From assembly GCF_001541345.2 (NCBI RefSeq), contig NZ_LMVL02000001.1, positions 992,001 through 1,056,000 of the forward strand: 64,000 nucleotides of DNA, read 5' to 3'. How positions within the stretch are numbered: the stretch's first letter is position 1; every line of letters begins with the position of its first letter. Origin of the DNA: Gillisella vitis. GTDB lineage: Bacteria; Pseudomonadota; Alphaproteobacteria; Rhizobiales; Rhizobiaceae. Both the position numbers and the translations under genes were made by a program. Of this stretch, positions 36,548 through 45,385 are shown piece after piece. The notes under the pieces are model-generated. The model ran no database searches, was not told where the DNA came from, and was given only the letters and a program-made list of their open reading frames with translations.

Positions 36548-37012
36548 TCAATCCTTAGTTGGGAGACCGTCTTTCTGCAGGGTCTGGTATTGTCTCAAGA
36601 ATTCCCGCACGCGCTCAAGGGCATCAGCTGGATCGGACCGGCGGTGGTATTCTTCGAGAATGATCTGTTCGATCTGCTGGCGGATGGTCTGGCGTCCCAG
36701 TGTGTCGCTATCGGGCAGGGTGCGGATCTGTGGCAGCAGGGTGCGGCGGGCTTCCTCTAATCGGGTTTGAAGGTTGGTTGCCGCGTCGAGAATGGTGACG
36801 TCGATAATCTCCGCCGAGTCTTCCGGGCGCTGTGGTGGTTGGTAAATTGCGCCTTGGGGTGGGTTTCCCGGTCTCTCCCGCCTGTGGCGCAGTAGCAGCG
36901 CCAACACGCTGACCGCAAAAACCGGCGGCGTCACGATGATCAGTGCCTTGATCCAGTCGGATGAGGATTGCCACGTATCGAAAAGATCGGCCCAAAGGTT
37001 GTAATCGGCCAT
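36548..37012 (-). CDS. Single-span membrane protein with cytoplasmic coiled-coil-like tail
   Basis: 154 residues from the ATG at 37012 (MADYNLWADLFDTW), preceded by GGGAGA. One membrane segment (IKALIIVTPPVFAVSVLALLL, about 25-45) is followed by basic residues and a charged helical region (LQTRLEEARRTLLPQIRTL, TIRQQIEQIILEEYHRR). No family recognised. An in-frame extension upstream to 37207 has no ribosome site and is not preferred. Confidence 0.6.
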   Translation of the reverse strand: MADYNLWADLFDTWQSSSDWIKALIIVTPPVFAVSVLALLLRHRRERPGNPPQGAIYQPPQRPEDSAEIIDVTILDAATNLQTRLEEARRTLLPQIRTLPDSDTLGRQTIRQQIEQIILEEYHRRSDPADALERVREFLRQYQTLQKDGLPTKD

Positions 37013-37357
37013 TGTCCATTGTCTCCCGCGCTTGAAAACCAAGCGATCGCCAGAGAACAGTCTCTGGCGATCGGGGAGGTAGAAAAGCCGCAACAAGACG
37101 ACCGCCTTGGCCTTTAAGCCGAAGCTCTGGACATACGCCAAGGCCTCCCCGACCATAGAAGGATGGAGAGTGGACCATATAGACACAGCCCACCGCCTCA
37201 GCCACAAACCTATGGCTGAGGGGTGTCTTTATAACGACCGACACGGGCCGCTTGCTGAGGAGTTTTCTACGCTCCGGGATCGGTGCGTTACAACCGATCC
37301 TGAAATGGTTCTAGCGTATAAGGAGTGGAGGGGGAAGGGGGCGTTTGCGCGGGGGGG
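37013..37357. other. Intergenic stretch before composite repeat copy 1
   Basis: No gene is supported. It ends with a G-rich stretch (37328-37357) that merges into the repeat. The promoter of the leftward 154-residue membrane protein gene should be near 37030-37100. Confidence 0.35.
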
Positions 37358-37548
37358 ACCCCCCTCTGGCTTGCCAGCCATCTCCCCCTCAAGGGGGGAG
37401 ATCGGTATGCCTTGTCCGCCTATTTCCTCTTAAAACGTATGGCAATAGATTCCTGTTTTCTCAACGCAAAACGCTAATGATAGCCGAGCCGCCAACCCCA
37501 TCGATCTCCCCCCTTGAGGGGGAGATGCCCGGCAGGGCAGAGGGGGGT
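37358..37548. repeat. Composite inverted-repeat element, copy 1
   Basis: About 191 bases with terminal inverted repeats of about 45 bases. The left end reads ACCCCCCTCTGGCTTGCC, then CATCTCCCCCTCAAGGGG and GGAGATCG; the right end is its near reverse complement (CGATCTCCCCCCTTGAGG to GCAGAGGGGGGT). The middle contains CCGCCTATTTC and GATAGCCGAGCCGCCAACC, shared with copy 2 in the same orientation. It is MITE-like, with no coding capacity. Confidence 0.75.
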
Positions 37549-37591
37549 ACTCCACCCGGCACCTCGCCCATATCTCACCTGAAAGCGAATA

Positions 37592-37957
37592 TCACCGCAG
37601 TGTCTCAACCAAGCGAATGATATGAGAGCAGACCTCATCGAGCCGACGTGTAACGTCCTCGTTGGTGACGCGAAGGATCGTCCAGCCAAGCGACGACAGC
37701 ATCTGATCCCGCCGTGCGTCCTTGTGAATCTGGTGGTCATCGCTATGGGTTGCGCCGTCGATCTCTACGATCAACTTATATTCCGAGCAGGCGAAATCGA
37801 CGATATAGCCGTGAATCGGCATTTGTCGCCGAAAGCTCAATCCCATCAACCGATGCGCCCGAACCGCGTTCCAGAATTTCAACTCGGCATCGGTCATAGC
37901 CTTGCGCATCTGCCGCGCATTTTGCCGATTGCGTACTGGAACATCAAAATGCGGCAT
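37592..37957 (-). CDS. DUF559 (Vsr-like endonuclease fold) protein
   Basis: 121 residues from the ATG at 37957 (MPHFDVPVRN); a GTG at 37981 would add eight. The DUF559 pattern is clear: FWNAVRAHRLMGLSFRRQ, PIHGYIVDFACSEYKLIVEIDG with the D...E-x-D metal site, and RRDQMLSSLGWTILRVTNEDV. The fold is related to very-short-patch repair endonucleases, but biological roles are unproven. It sits between two copies of the composite palindromic element. Confidence 0.85.
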   Translation of the reverse strand: MPHFDVPVRNRQNARQMRKAMTDAELKFWNAVRAHRLMGLSFRRQMPIHGYIVDFACSEYKLIVEIDGATHSDDHQIHKDARRDQMLSSLGWTILRVTNEDVTRRLDEVCSHIIRLVETLR

Positions 37958-38079
37958 CGTTGGGAACCGTGTCGTTGCCACGGTAGTCTGGCATGGCGCT
38001 GCGGAATTTATAACCGTGAAATTCGGTGGGGTTGATTGCCCTTCGTCGTCCAGATTGGGACCGCTTTGCGTGTGGGGTT

Positions 38080-38341
38080 ACCCCCTCTGGCTTGCCAGCG
38101 TTCGTCATTTGAAACGATTCACTGGATCGTTTCATCGGCTTTGCCGACCACTCCTCACCCCACCTCAAGGGGGGAGATCGGTATGCCGCACCCGCCTATT
38201 TCGTCTTGAGACAAGGATCAAGGAGTTTAGTCTGACCAAACCCCAAAACGCGAATGCCCAAAACGCGAATGATAGCCGAGCCGCCAACCTCCTTCGATCT
38301 CCCCCCTTGAGGGGGAGATGCCCGGCAGGGCAGAGGGGGGT
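38080..38341. repeat. Composite inverted-repeat element, copy 2
   Basis: About 262 bases, same orientation and ends as copy 1 (ACCCCCTCTGGCTTGCCAGC to GCAGAGGGGGGT), with matching internal CCGCCTATTTC and GATAGCCGAGCCGCCAACC. The left arm is interrupted after GCCAGC by about 60 bases including GAAACGAT...ATCGTTTC, another small hairpin. The AAAACGCGAATG motif in the middle is repeated. Confidence 0.7.
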
Positions 38342-38371
38342 CCCCCACCCGACAACATCAAACCAAAACCC

Positions 38372-39952
38372 TTATTTCGCCCGCGCCCGATCTTCCGCCT
38401 GGGCGGCCAAAATCTCTTTCACCTTGGCCACAAGCTCTGCTTCCGGCGCGACAATCTGCGCCACGCGGGCTTCGCGCCATTCGGTGTTGTCGGTGATCTC
38501 ACCTGACAGACGCTTGCCTTCGATCAGGTCCTTGATTTGCACCACGCCCTGTTCACGCTCATCGCCGCCCTGGATGATGGCGATGGGGGAGCCGCGACGG
38601 TCGGCATATTTCAGTTGATTGCCAAATTTCTTCCAATTGCCCTGATACATCTCAGCGCGAATGCCTTCATTGCGAAGCGCCTGGGTAAAGCGCTGATAGC
38701 GCCCCATGCTCTCGACATCGCCATCCATGACCGTGATCAGAACCGGAGCGATCACCTCGTCGGCACCCAGCTTGCCCAGGTTTTTCAAGGCGGTCATCAA
38801 GCGCGAGACGCCAATGGAAAAGCCGGTGGCCGGAACAGGCTGGCCCATGAAACGCGACACGAGGCCATCATACCGCCCACCACCGCCGACCGAACCGAAG
38901 ACGACCTTTTCGCCTTTTTCGTTGGTGACGTCGAATGTCAGTTCGGCTTCATAGACGGGGCCGGTGTAGTATTCGAGACCGCGCACGACGGAGGGGTCGA
39001 TTTGAATTCGGCTGCGATCATACCCGGCGGCATCGGTCAGCGTTGCTATTGTTTGCAACTCGCTGATGCCCTCTAAGAAAAGAGCATTCTCGGCAGGGAA
39101 TGAATTTATGAAACCGTCTAGAACCGTCAGATTAGTGTCCTGAATGTTTGTCTCTTGTTTAAGTTTGTCGCTGCCCTCTACAGGGGTATATTGAATACTC
39201 TTCCAACTCAAAAATTGGATTACGGTTTCAATTTGACCGTGGTCCAATCCGGCGCCCTTGGTGAAATCGCCGCTTTCGTCTTTCCGGCCAGCGCCGAGTA
39301 GAAGTCTTACGCCTTCAAAACCAAATTTGTCGAATTTATCCATAGCCCGAAGAACATTCAGGCGCTGAATGGCCTTGTCATCACCGCCAAGATTGATCGA
39401 CTCCAATAGGCCATCCAGAACCTTGCGGTTGTTCACCCGGATCACATAATCACCACGCTTGATGCCCAATGCTTCCAGCGTATCGGCCATCATCATGCAC
39501 ATTTCGGCATCGGCCTGCACGCCAGGTGCGCCAACGCTGTCAGCATCGAACTGCATGAACTGGCGGAAACGGCCCGGACCCGGCTTTTCATTGCGGAACA
39601 CATAGCCGGCGCGGTAGGTGCGGTAGGGCAGTTGGATTTCGTTGAAATTTTCCGCGACATGGCGGGCGAGCGGTGCAGTCAGGTCGTAGCGCAGGCTCAT
39701 CCATTGCTCGTCGTCGTCCTGAAGCGAGAACACGCCTTCGTTCGGGCGGTCGCTGTCGGGCAGGAATTTGCCGAGCGCATCGGTATATTCGAACAGCGGC
39801 GTCTCAATGGGATCGAAGCCGTAGCGCTCATAAACCTCGCGGATTTTCGCGGTCATCTCGTTGACGGCGCGGATGTCATGGGCTTCCCGATCCACGAAAC
39901 CACGCGGCAGGCGGGCTCTCAGTTTCTGGGGCTTTTTGGTCTTTTCGCTCAT
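38372..39952 (-). CDS. hisS: Histidyl-tRNA synthetase
   Basis: Class II synthetase charging tRNA-His, 526 residues from the ATG at 39952 ([10 protein letters not shown]). Motif 2 is in [21 protein letters not shown]; histidine-binding loops [12 protein letters not shown] and [12 protein letters not shown] are present, and the C-terminal anticodon-binding domain starts near [12 protein letters not shown]. Codon use over about residues 185-300 (39050-39400) is markedly more AT-rich than the rest of the gene, suggesting a recombined segment; the reading frame is intact. Confidence 0.95.
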   Translation of the reverse strand: MSEKTKKPQKLRARLPRGFVDREAHDIRAVNEMTAKIREVYERYGFDPIETPLFEYTDALGKFLPDSDRPNEGVFSLQDDDEQWMSLRYDLTAPLARHVAENFNEIQLPYRTYRAGYVFRNEKPGPGRFRQFMQFDADSVGAPGVQADAEMCMMMADTLEALGIKRGDYVIRVNNRKVLDGLLESINLGGDDKAIQRLNVLRAMDKFDKFGFEGVRLLLGAGRKDESGDFTKGAGLDHGQIETVIQFLSWKSIQYTPVEGSDKLKQETNIQDTNLTVLDGFINSFPAENALFLEGISELQTIATLTDAAGYDRSRIQIDPSVVRGLEYYTGPVYEAELTFDVTNEKGEKVVFGSVGGGGRYDGLVSRFMGQPVPATGFSIGVSRLMTALKNLGKLGADEVIAPVLITVMDGDVESMGRYQRFTQALRNEGIRAEMYQGNWKKFGNQLKYADRRGSPIAIIQGGDEREQGVVQIKDLIEGKRLSGEITDNTEWREARVAQIVAPEAELVAKVKEILAAQAEDRARAK

Positions 39953-40076
39953 GATCGGCACCGAGTCTCTGATATTTTTTGGGGTAAATGTGTGTTGCGG
40001 CTGTCTTAGTGGATGACGCCCTGAGCGGCAAGGCCGAAGGCTGGTTTCGGCCCGAAGCCAATGCTATAGGCCGGAA

Positions 40077-40841
40077 ATGATCCTGGAAGCCCTGAATTAC
40101 GCCGCAACATGGTGGGTGACGTCGAAAGCGCATCGGCCTTATATCCGCTATTCCATCAATCTCTGGTCGCGCGCCCGCCGCTGCGCCAGCGATTGGGCGG
40201 AGCATGAGCGCAATTGCAAACGGGCGGTCCTGCATGCGGCGCAGCCGATCATGCCGCGCCGCACGGTTGTCGTGCTTGGCTCCGGCCTGCTGCGCGATGT
40301 GCCTGTTTTGGAATTGTCACGGGCCTTCGATACGGTCGTGCTGGTGGATCTGGTGCATGTCGCCAGCGTCCGGGCCTGGGTGGGGATGAAGGGGCTGAAG
40401 AACGTCCGGTTCATCGAGCGCGACCTTTCCGGCTACGACGCGCTGAAACAGGGAGAGCTGCCGGAACCGCTGGATTTCCTGCGCCGCGTTCCATGGCTTG
40501 ATCTGGTGGTCTCGGCCAATGTTCTTTCCCAGATTGGCATGGGCGCTAAAAAGCGGCTGGCCGGGGAGGCGGCGGAGGCGATGCCTGGGGATAGCGTCGC
40601 CCGGCTGATCCGCGCTCATCTCGACGGATTGTCGCAAGTGCCTGCCCGGGTCTGTCTGCTGACGGATATTTCTTTCTCCGTCATCGACCGCAATGATGTG
40701 CTGCGTGAGGAAACCGATCTTCTGGCGGGTATTGCGCCGCCTGAAACAGAGCAGGGCTGGGATTGGCCCGTCGTGCCGCTGGGGGAAGAGAGTAAGGATT
40801 ATCGTATTGTTCACAAGGTCATATATGCTTCCTCAGGTTAA
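40077..40841 (+). CDS. Hypothetical protein with methyltransferase-like Rossmann core
   Basis: 254 residues. TVVVLGSGLLRDVPVLEL followed by FDTVVLVDLVHVASVR resembles SAM-methyltransferase motifs I and II (glycine-rich strand then acidic strand end), and LDLVVSANVLSQI could be motif IV, a common pattern for class I methyltransferases. The substrate cannot be inferred. The start at 40077 is an ATG with weak ribosome site. It ends 38 bases before a glycosyltransferase gene on the same strand, a likely operon partner. Confidence 0.6.
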   Translation: MILEALNYAATWWVTSKAHRPYIRYSINLWSRARRCASDWAEHERNCKRAVLHAAQPIMPRRTVVVLGSGLLRDVPVLELSRAFDTVVLVDLVHVASVRAWVGMKGLKNVRFIERDLSGYDALKQGELPEPLDFLRRVPWLDLVVSANVLSQIGMGAKKRLAGEAAEAMPGDSVARLIRAHLDGLSQVPARVCLLTDISFSVIDRNDVLREETDLLAGIAPPETEQGWDWPVVPLGEESKDYRIVHKVIYASSG

Positions 40842-40879
40842 TTCGAATCATCGCTGACATGAGCCATTTGGGGGGGTGC

Positions 40880-41989
40880 ATGCATTTTCTGTTTCTGGAT
40901 ACGAGTGGCATCGATTACGATCCAGAAACGCCTCTGCAACAGCCACTCGGCGGCACGCAATCGGCCATTGCCTATCTTTCCGAGGAATTGGTCAAGGCTG
41001 GTGCCACGGTGACCCTGATGAACAATCCTAGCCGTGAGCGGGTGGTAAAGGGCGTTCGGCTGGTGGAAAGCAGCACCATCGGACGTGAGGGCTTCGGCCA
41101 GTTCGATATCGTCGTCGTGGTATCGGTGGCGTTGGGCATCAAATTTCGTCAGGTCGTTCCCAAACACATTCCCATGGTGCTTTATTGCCATCACGCTGCC
41201 GATCAAGTGTCGGTTTCGACCCTGCGCAATGCGGAGGAACGGGCCGTCTGGGACGCCTTTGTGATGGTGAGCCATTGGCAGGTCAACGATTATGCCGCGG
41301 CCTTTGGTCTTAATCCAACGCGGGCCGCGGTGATCGGCAATGCAGTATCTCCTGCTTTTCTGGAACGTCCCTTGCAACCGGCATGGTTTGAGATCGGCGC
41401 TGAGCCAGTCCTGACCTATACCAGCACACCCTTTCGTGGATTGGACATTCTGCTGCTGGCTTTTCCTTCCATTCGTGCCCGATTGTCAGGGGCAGAGCTT
41501 AAAATTTTCTCGGGCATAAAGATTTACACTGCTGATGCTCAGAATGACCCCAATGCCTATCTCTATGAAGTTGCACGTAGCCTGTCGGGCGTGACCTATC
41601 ATGACTCGGTTTCGCAAAAAAAACTGGCTGATGTTATGGGGAATGCTGCTGCCCTGACTTATCCATCGACATTCGCGGAAACCTTTTGCATAGCTGCTGT
41701 CGAAGCCTTGGCCAGCGGGGCGGAGGTGCTGACGACGCGACTTGGTGCGCTACCGGAAGTTCTAAATGGACTCGGTCAGTTCATGGACATGGCACCATCC
41801 TACCGGCAACTCGCGCAGAACTACATCGAATTTGCCAGTGAGGCCTTGGTGGCAATGAAGCGAGATCCGTCCGCTGCGGCGGCACGACGCCAGGAGCGGA
41901 CGGACTATGTCCGTACCCACTTCACCTGGGCGCGCCGGGCGCAGCAATGGTTGGATCTGGCGGGCCAACTCAAGGGCCGGAAGGGCTGA
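40880..41989 (+). CDS. Glycosyltransferase, GT4-like
   Basis: 369 residues. The GT-B C-terminal nucleotide-sugar site is clear: YPSTFAETFCIAAVEALASGAEVLTTRLGALPEVL with the E-x7-E pair. The N-terminal half starts FLFLDTSGIDY and contains GGTQSAIAYLSEEL. Substrate unknown. The ATG at 40880 follows a GGGGGGG run that serves as ribosome site; an ATG at 40859 would add seven residues that include the run. No polysaccharide cluster surrounds it; the preceding 254-residue gene may share the transcript. Confidence 0.8.
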   Translation: MHFLFLDTSGIDYDPETPLQQPLGGTQSAIAYLSEELVKAGATVTLMNNPSRERVVKGVRLVESSTIGREGFGQFDIVVVVSVALGIKFRQVVPKHIPMVLYCHHAADQVSVSTLRNAEERAVWDAFVMVSHWQVNDYAAAFGLNPTRAAVIGNAVSPAFLERPLQPAWFEIGAEPVLTYTSTPFRGLDILLLAFPSIRARLSGAELKIFSGIKIYTADAQNDPNAYLYEVARSLSGVTYHDSVSQKKLADVMGNAAALTYPSTFAETFCIAAVEALASGAEVLTTRLGALPEVLNGLGQFMDMAPSYRQLAQNYIEFASEALVAMKRDPSAAAARRQERTDYVRTHFTWARRAQQWLDLAGQLKGRKG

Positions 41990-42006
41990 TCGAAAACGCT
42001 TGCCTC

Positions 42007-42417
42007 ATGAGGCGATTGGCATACACTGCGTCCATGGCTCTCGTTCTTCGCCTTATGCTGGTTATTGCCGCTCTGGCCTATGGCGCCATGCCGGTTAGCG
42101 GCTTGGCGGCCTCCGGCGGTATGGCGACCTTGATGACGATGCCGGTTCCCGAAACGCCCCATGGCCATGATATGATGCTGTCCGCATCGCCGATGCAGGC
42201 TGCTAGCCCATCCGGGCATCTCCACAAGACCGACGGAAACTGTCCTGATCGGCATCAGGCAATGGGATGTGGGCATTGTGCCGCCTGCGTGAGCCTGCTT
42301 GCGGATTTTTCCGTTGTGTTTGGCAAGCCACTTGTGGGGGATGCGCCATTGCCGGGATCGACGACCCGGTTGCTATCACTGGCGCCTCTGCCCTTGGTGC
42401 CGCCGCCTCGTTTCTGA
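42007..42417 (+). CDS. Secreted Met/His/Cys-rich protein, possible copper-related
   Basis: 136 residues with a signal peptide (MRRLAYTASMALVLRLMLV up to about residue 34). The mature part is rich in metal-binding residues: TPHGHDMM, HLHKTDGNC and MGCGHCAACVSLL. It resembles small rhizobial proteins found with copper genes (memory only). The next gene encodes a DUF305 protein with Met/His motifs, 73 bases on, supporting a role in copper or other metal handling in the periplasm. Confidence 0.6.
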   Translation: MRRLAYTASMALVLRLMLVIAALAYGAMPVSGLAASGGMATLMTMPVPETPHGHDMMLSASPMQAASPSGHLHKTDGNCPDRHQAMGCGHCAACVSLLADFSVVFGKPLVGDAPLPGSTTRLLSLAPLPLVPPPRF

Positions 42418-42490
42418 TGGATGAAAGAGCCTATGGAATCCGGGAAAGGCCGGATTTCGACTTACTTGTCATCATTAGAAAGGGACCGTC

Positions 42491-42856
42491 ATGGTCAAAA
42501 CAGTACTTCTTGCCGCAAGCCTGTTGCTTGCCACCACTGCCGCTTATGCCGACGACACAATGAAAGGCATGGATCATTCCATGCCCTCGACCACGTTGAA
42601 CGCGCCATCCAGCAAGGCTTTTACAGCCGCCAATGCCAGGATGCATAAGGCCATGGCCATGCCGATGACCGGCAACGCCGATGTGGATTTCGTGCGCGGC
42701 ATGATTGCTCACCACCAGGGCGCTATCGACATGGCCAAGGTAGAGTTGCAATATGGCAAGGACGAAAAGATCCGCACGCTGGCCGAAGAGATCATCAAGG
42801 CGCAGCAGGGCGAAATTGCCATGATGCAGCAATGGCTTGATATGCACGGCAAATAA
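42491..42856 (+). CDS. DUF305 family periplasmic protein (CopM-like)
   Basis: 121 residues: signal peptide MVKTVLLAASLLLATTAAYA, then Met/His-rich MKGMDHSMPS, and the DUF305 core DFVRGMIAHHQGAIDMAKVEL with a second helix AQQGEIAMMQQWLD. DUF305 proteins are ferritin-like helical bundles; some (CopM) bind copper in the periplasm. The ATG follows AAAGGGA. With the preceding Met/His/Cys-rich protein this is a likely metal-protection pair. Confidence 0.85.
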   Translation: MVKTVLLAASLLLATTAAYADDTMKGMDHSMPSTTLNAPSSKAFTAANARMHKAMAMPMTGNADVDFVRGMIAHHQGAIDMAKVELQYGKDEKIRTLAEEIIKAQQGEIAMMQQWLDMHGK

Positions 42857-42927
42857 GCGACCAGCGGCTGTCTCAAGTATTGGATACGCTTGAGGCAGCC
42901 GTGCTGCTGCCTTGCTTGGAGGAGAAC

Positions 42928-43629
42928 ATGACGCGGGCGCTGACCACCATTGGCCTCGATGCCGACGATACGCTCTGGCAAAACGAGCAATTCTACCGGC
43001 TGACGGAAGAGCATTTCCGGTCGCTGCTGACTGATTATGCTGAATCCTCCATGATTTCGGAACGGCTTCTGGAGGCGGAAAAGCGCAATCTGGCCCATTA
43101 CGGTTTCGGCATTAAAGGCTTTACCCTGTCGATGATCGAGACCGCGCTGGATATTACCGAGGGTAGGGCGCCCGGCACAGTGATCGGCGAGATCCTGGCG
43201 ATTGGCCGTGATCTTCTCAGCCATCCGGTGGAAACGCTGCCCGGTGTGCGCGATGTGCTGGAAGCCTTGGCAGGGCAATATTTCCTGGTGATGATTACCA
43301 AGGGCGACCTGTTCGACCAGGAACGCAAACTGGCGCAATCCGGGCTTGGTGATTTTTTCGATGCGGTGGAAATCGTCTCCGATAAAAACGCCACCACCTA
43401 TCGGCGACTTTTTTCAAAGCATGGCGATGAGCCGGAACGATCAATGATGGTTGGCAATTCGCTGAAATCCGACATCGTGCCCGCGCTGGCCGTCGGAGCC
43501 TGGGGCGTCTTCGTACCGCATGAGCTGACCTGGGTTTTCGAGCATGTGGAAAAGCCCGTCGATGCGCCGCGGTTTCGCGAATTGCCTGAGATCAGCGCCC
43601 TGCCGGAACTGGTGGCTTCGATAGGCTGA
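42928..43629 (+). CDS. HAD family hydrolase
   Basis: 233-residue haloacid-dehalogenase-type phosphatase. Motif I is GLDADDTLWQNE with the nucleophile Asp followed by the second Asp, motif II MITKGD, the Lys region SDKNATTYRRLF, and motif IV MVGNSLKSDI. The ATG at 42928 follows TTGGAGGAG and is preferred to the upstream frame from 42880. Substrate unknown. It converges on tag with only a few bases between the stops. Confidence 0.9.
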   Translation: MTRALTTIGLDADDTLWQNEQFYRLTEEHFRSLLTDYAESSMISERLLEAEKRNLAHYGFGIKGFTLSMIETALDITEGRAPGTVIGEILAIGRDLLSHPVETLPGVRDVLEALAGQYFLVMITKGDLFDQERKLAQSGLGDFFDAVEIVSDKNATTYRRLFSKHGDEPERSMMVGNSLKSDIVPALAVGAWGVFVPHELTWVFEHVEKPVDAPRFRELPEISALPELVASIG

Positions 43630-43632
43630 GGG

Positions 43633-44265
43633 TTAGGTGGGCCGAATAAACGTAGCCTTCAACTGCTCCACTATATCCCGGCAAACACAGCCTTCCAGGT
43701 GATCGTTGACCAGTCCCATCGCCTGCATGAAGGCATAGACTGTGGTGGGGCCGACAAAACTCCAGCCACGCTTTTTCAATTCCTTCGACAACCGGATGGA
43801 CGTGGGCGATGTAGGATTGGCGCGCAGCGTTGCATAATCCATTTTGGCCGGGCGTTCTTCGGGGCCAGGCTCAAAACGCCAGAAATAAGCGGCGAGGGAA
43901 CCGAACTCGGCCTGCAAGTCCAAAGCCCGCCGGGCATTGTTGATGGTGGAAACGATCTTGCCACGATGGCGCACAATGCCAGTATCGGCAAGGCAACGGG
44001 CAATGTCCGCATCATCGAACAGCGCTACTTTTGCAAAGTCGAAACCGGCAAAGGCGGCGCGAAAATTCTCGCGCTTGCGCAGAATGGTCAGCCAGGACAG
44101 GCCGGATTGAAAGCCTTCCAGGCAGATTTTCTCGAACAGGCGGTGGTCGTCGGTAACAGGGCGGCCCCATTCCTCGTCATGATAGCGTCGGTAATCCGCA
44201 AGCCCCCCATGCCAGAAACAGCGCAATACGCCTTCTTCGTCGGCAATCAATCCTGCACTATCCAT
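43633..44265 (-). CDS. tag: DNA-3-methyladenine glycosylase I
   Basis: Base-excision repair enzyme removing 3-methyladenine, 210 residues. Family features: RCFWHGGLADYRRYHDEEWGRPV (first zinc-binding Cys), FEKICLEGFQSGLSWLTILRKRENFRAAF, and the C-terminal SFVGPTTVYAFMQAMGLVNDHLEGC with zinc ligands. The start at 44265 (MDSAGLIADEEG) gives slightly more than the E. coli length because of a short N-terminal extension. Confidence 0.93.
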   Translation of the reverse strand: MDSAGLIADEEGVLRCFWHGGLADYRRYHDEEWGRPVTDDHRLFEKICLEGFQSGLSWLTILRKRENFRAAFAGFDFAKVALFDDADIARCLADTGIVRHRGKIVSTINNARRALDLQAEFGSLAAYFWRFEPGPEERPAKMDYATLRANPTSPTSIRLSKELKKRGWSFVGPTTVYAFMQAMGLVNDHLEGCVCRDIVEQLKATFIRPT

Positions 44266-44457
44266 TCCCGCTCCCTCGTTTGATTTTTTGTTTACTCTTT
44301 GTTCACTGTCTTTTCAAACGAAATACTAACCCTGACAAAAGCTTTCCCGCATTGTGGCAAATGGAATGAATGCGCGTTTACCTTTTCCACAAGTGGCGGT
44401 GGCAGGTTGATCCCAACGGACTGTGGGTCCTGATGGTTTAAAAAATGGGTTTAGCCG

Positions 44458-45258
44458 ATGCTGCCACCGCGTTTTCTCCTGAAAGCCAGTCTTGCCTTGA
44501 CACTGGCGCTCACCTTGCCGGCCATAACCGGGCAAGCCGTGGCGCAGGATCGCTATCAAATCCGCCCACCGGTTGTCGTCAGCCCGGACCTTGCAGCGCC
44601 ATGGCTATTGCAATTGGGTGTGCGGGCCGAGCCACCAGCCGTTAATCCGAGCAGGACTTCTGCCGCCCAGCCGGTTTACTATCGCCCGGTGAGCAAGCCG
44701 GTACCGCAGCAATACCGCCAGCCTGCCGCTTCCGCCGCACCGTTGCGGCCTGCGCTTCAACAAGCGTCAGCCATGCCCGCGCCCAGACAGATGTCGCCGA
44801 CGCCCGCACAATTCCTGCCGCAGGTGGTGGCCTACCAGACCAGGGAAAAGCCGGGCACACTGGTGATCGATACCAATAATCGCTTTCTCTATCTGGTGAT
44901 GGACGGAGGAATGGCGCGCCGCTATGGCGTCGGTGTTGGCAAGCCTGGTTTTGAATGGGCTGGCGAGCACAAAGTGACCCGCAAGACAGAGTGGCCGGAA
45001 TGGATTCCGCCGCAGGAAATGATCGCGCGTGAAGCTGCCAAGGGCCATTATCTGCCGGCCCGCATGCAGGGTGGGCCTGAAAATCCATTGGGTGCCCGGG
45101 CGCTTTATCTTGGCTCGACCCTCTACCGTATTCACGGGACCAATGCGCCATGGACAATCGGCTATGGCGTATCTTCCGGCTGCATCCGCATGCGCAACCA
45201 GGATGTAACGGATCTCTATGGCCGCGTACCCGTGGGTACGAAAGTTATCGTGATGTGA
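44458..45258 (+). CDS. L,D-transpeptidase (YkuD domain)
   Basis: Periplasmic enzyme of 266 residues that cross-links peptidoglycan or attaches proteins to it. A signal peptide (about 1-29, ending AVAQ) precedes a Pro/Ala-rich spacer and a YkuD domain: TLVIDTNNRFLYLV, the PLGARALYL and HGTN elements, and VSSGCIRM with the catalytic Cys242. A paralogue with the same motif arrangement follows 127 bases downstream. Rhizobiales rely on L,D-crosslinks, so several copies are normal. Confidence 0.92.
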   Translation: MLPPRFLLKASLALTLALTLPAITGQAVAQDRYQIRPPVVVSPDLAAPWLLQLGVRAEPPAVNPSRTSAAQPVYYRPVSKPVPQQYRQPAASAAPLRPALQQASAMPAPRQMSPTPAQFLPQVVAYQTREKPGTLVIDTNNRFLYLVMDGGMARRYGVGVGKPGFEWAGEHKVTRKTEWPEWIPPQEMIAREAAKGHYLPARMQGGPENPLGARALYLGSTLYRIHGTNAPWTIGYGVSSGCIRMRNQDVTDLYGRVPVGTKVIVM

Positions 45259-45385
45259 TCAGAGGCTAGCTGCTGATTTCAAGTCACACTATTGTCACCT
45301 TTTTGACAAAATCGACCGGGGATGGCTTGCAACATTGCTAAGCTTGGATAGTTTTGTTCGAACTGTTTGGAGAGGGAAATTGCCT

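Noticed and set aside
37236..38371. Possible CRISPR-like repeats around the DUF559 gene
   Set aside because: Repeats are long, palindromic and few, with no regular spacers; they fit mobile palindromic elements instead.
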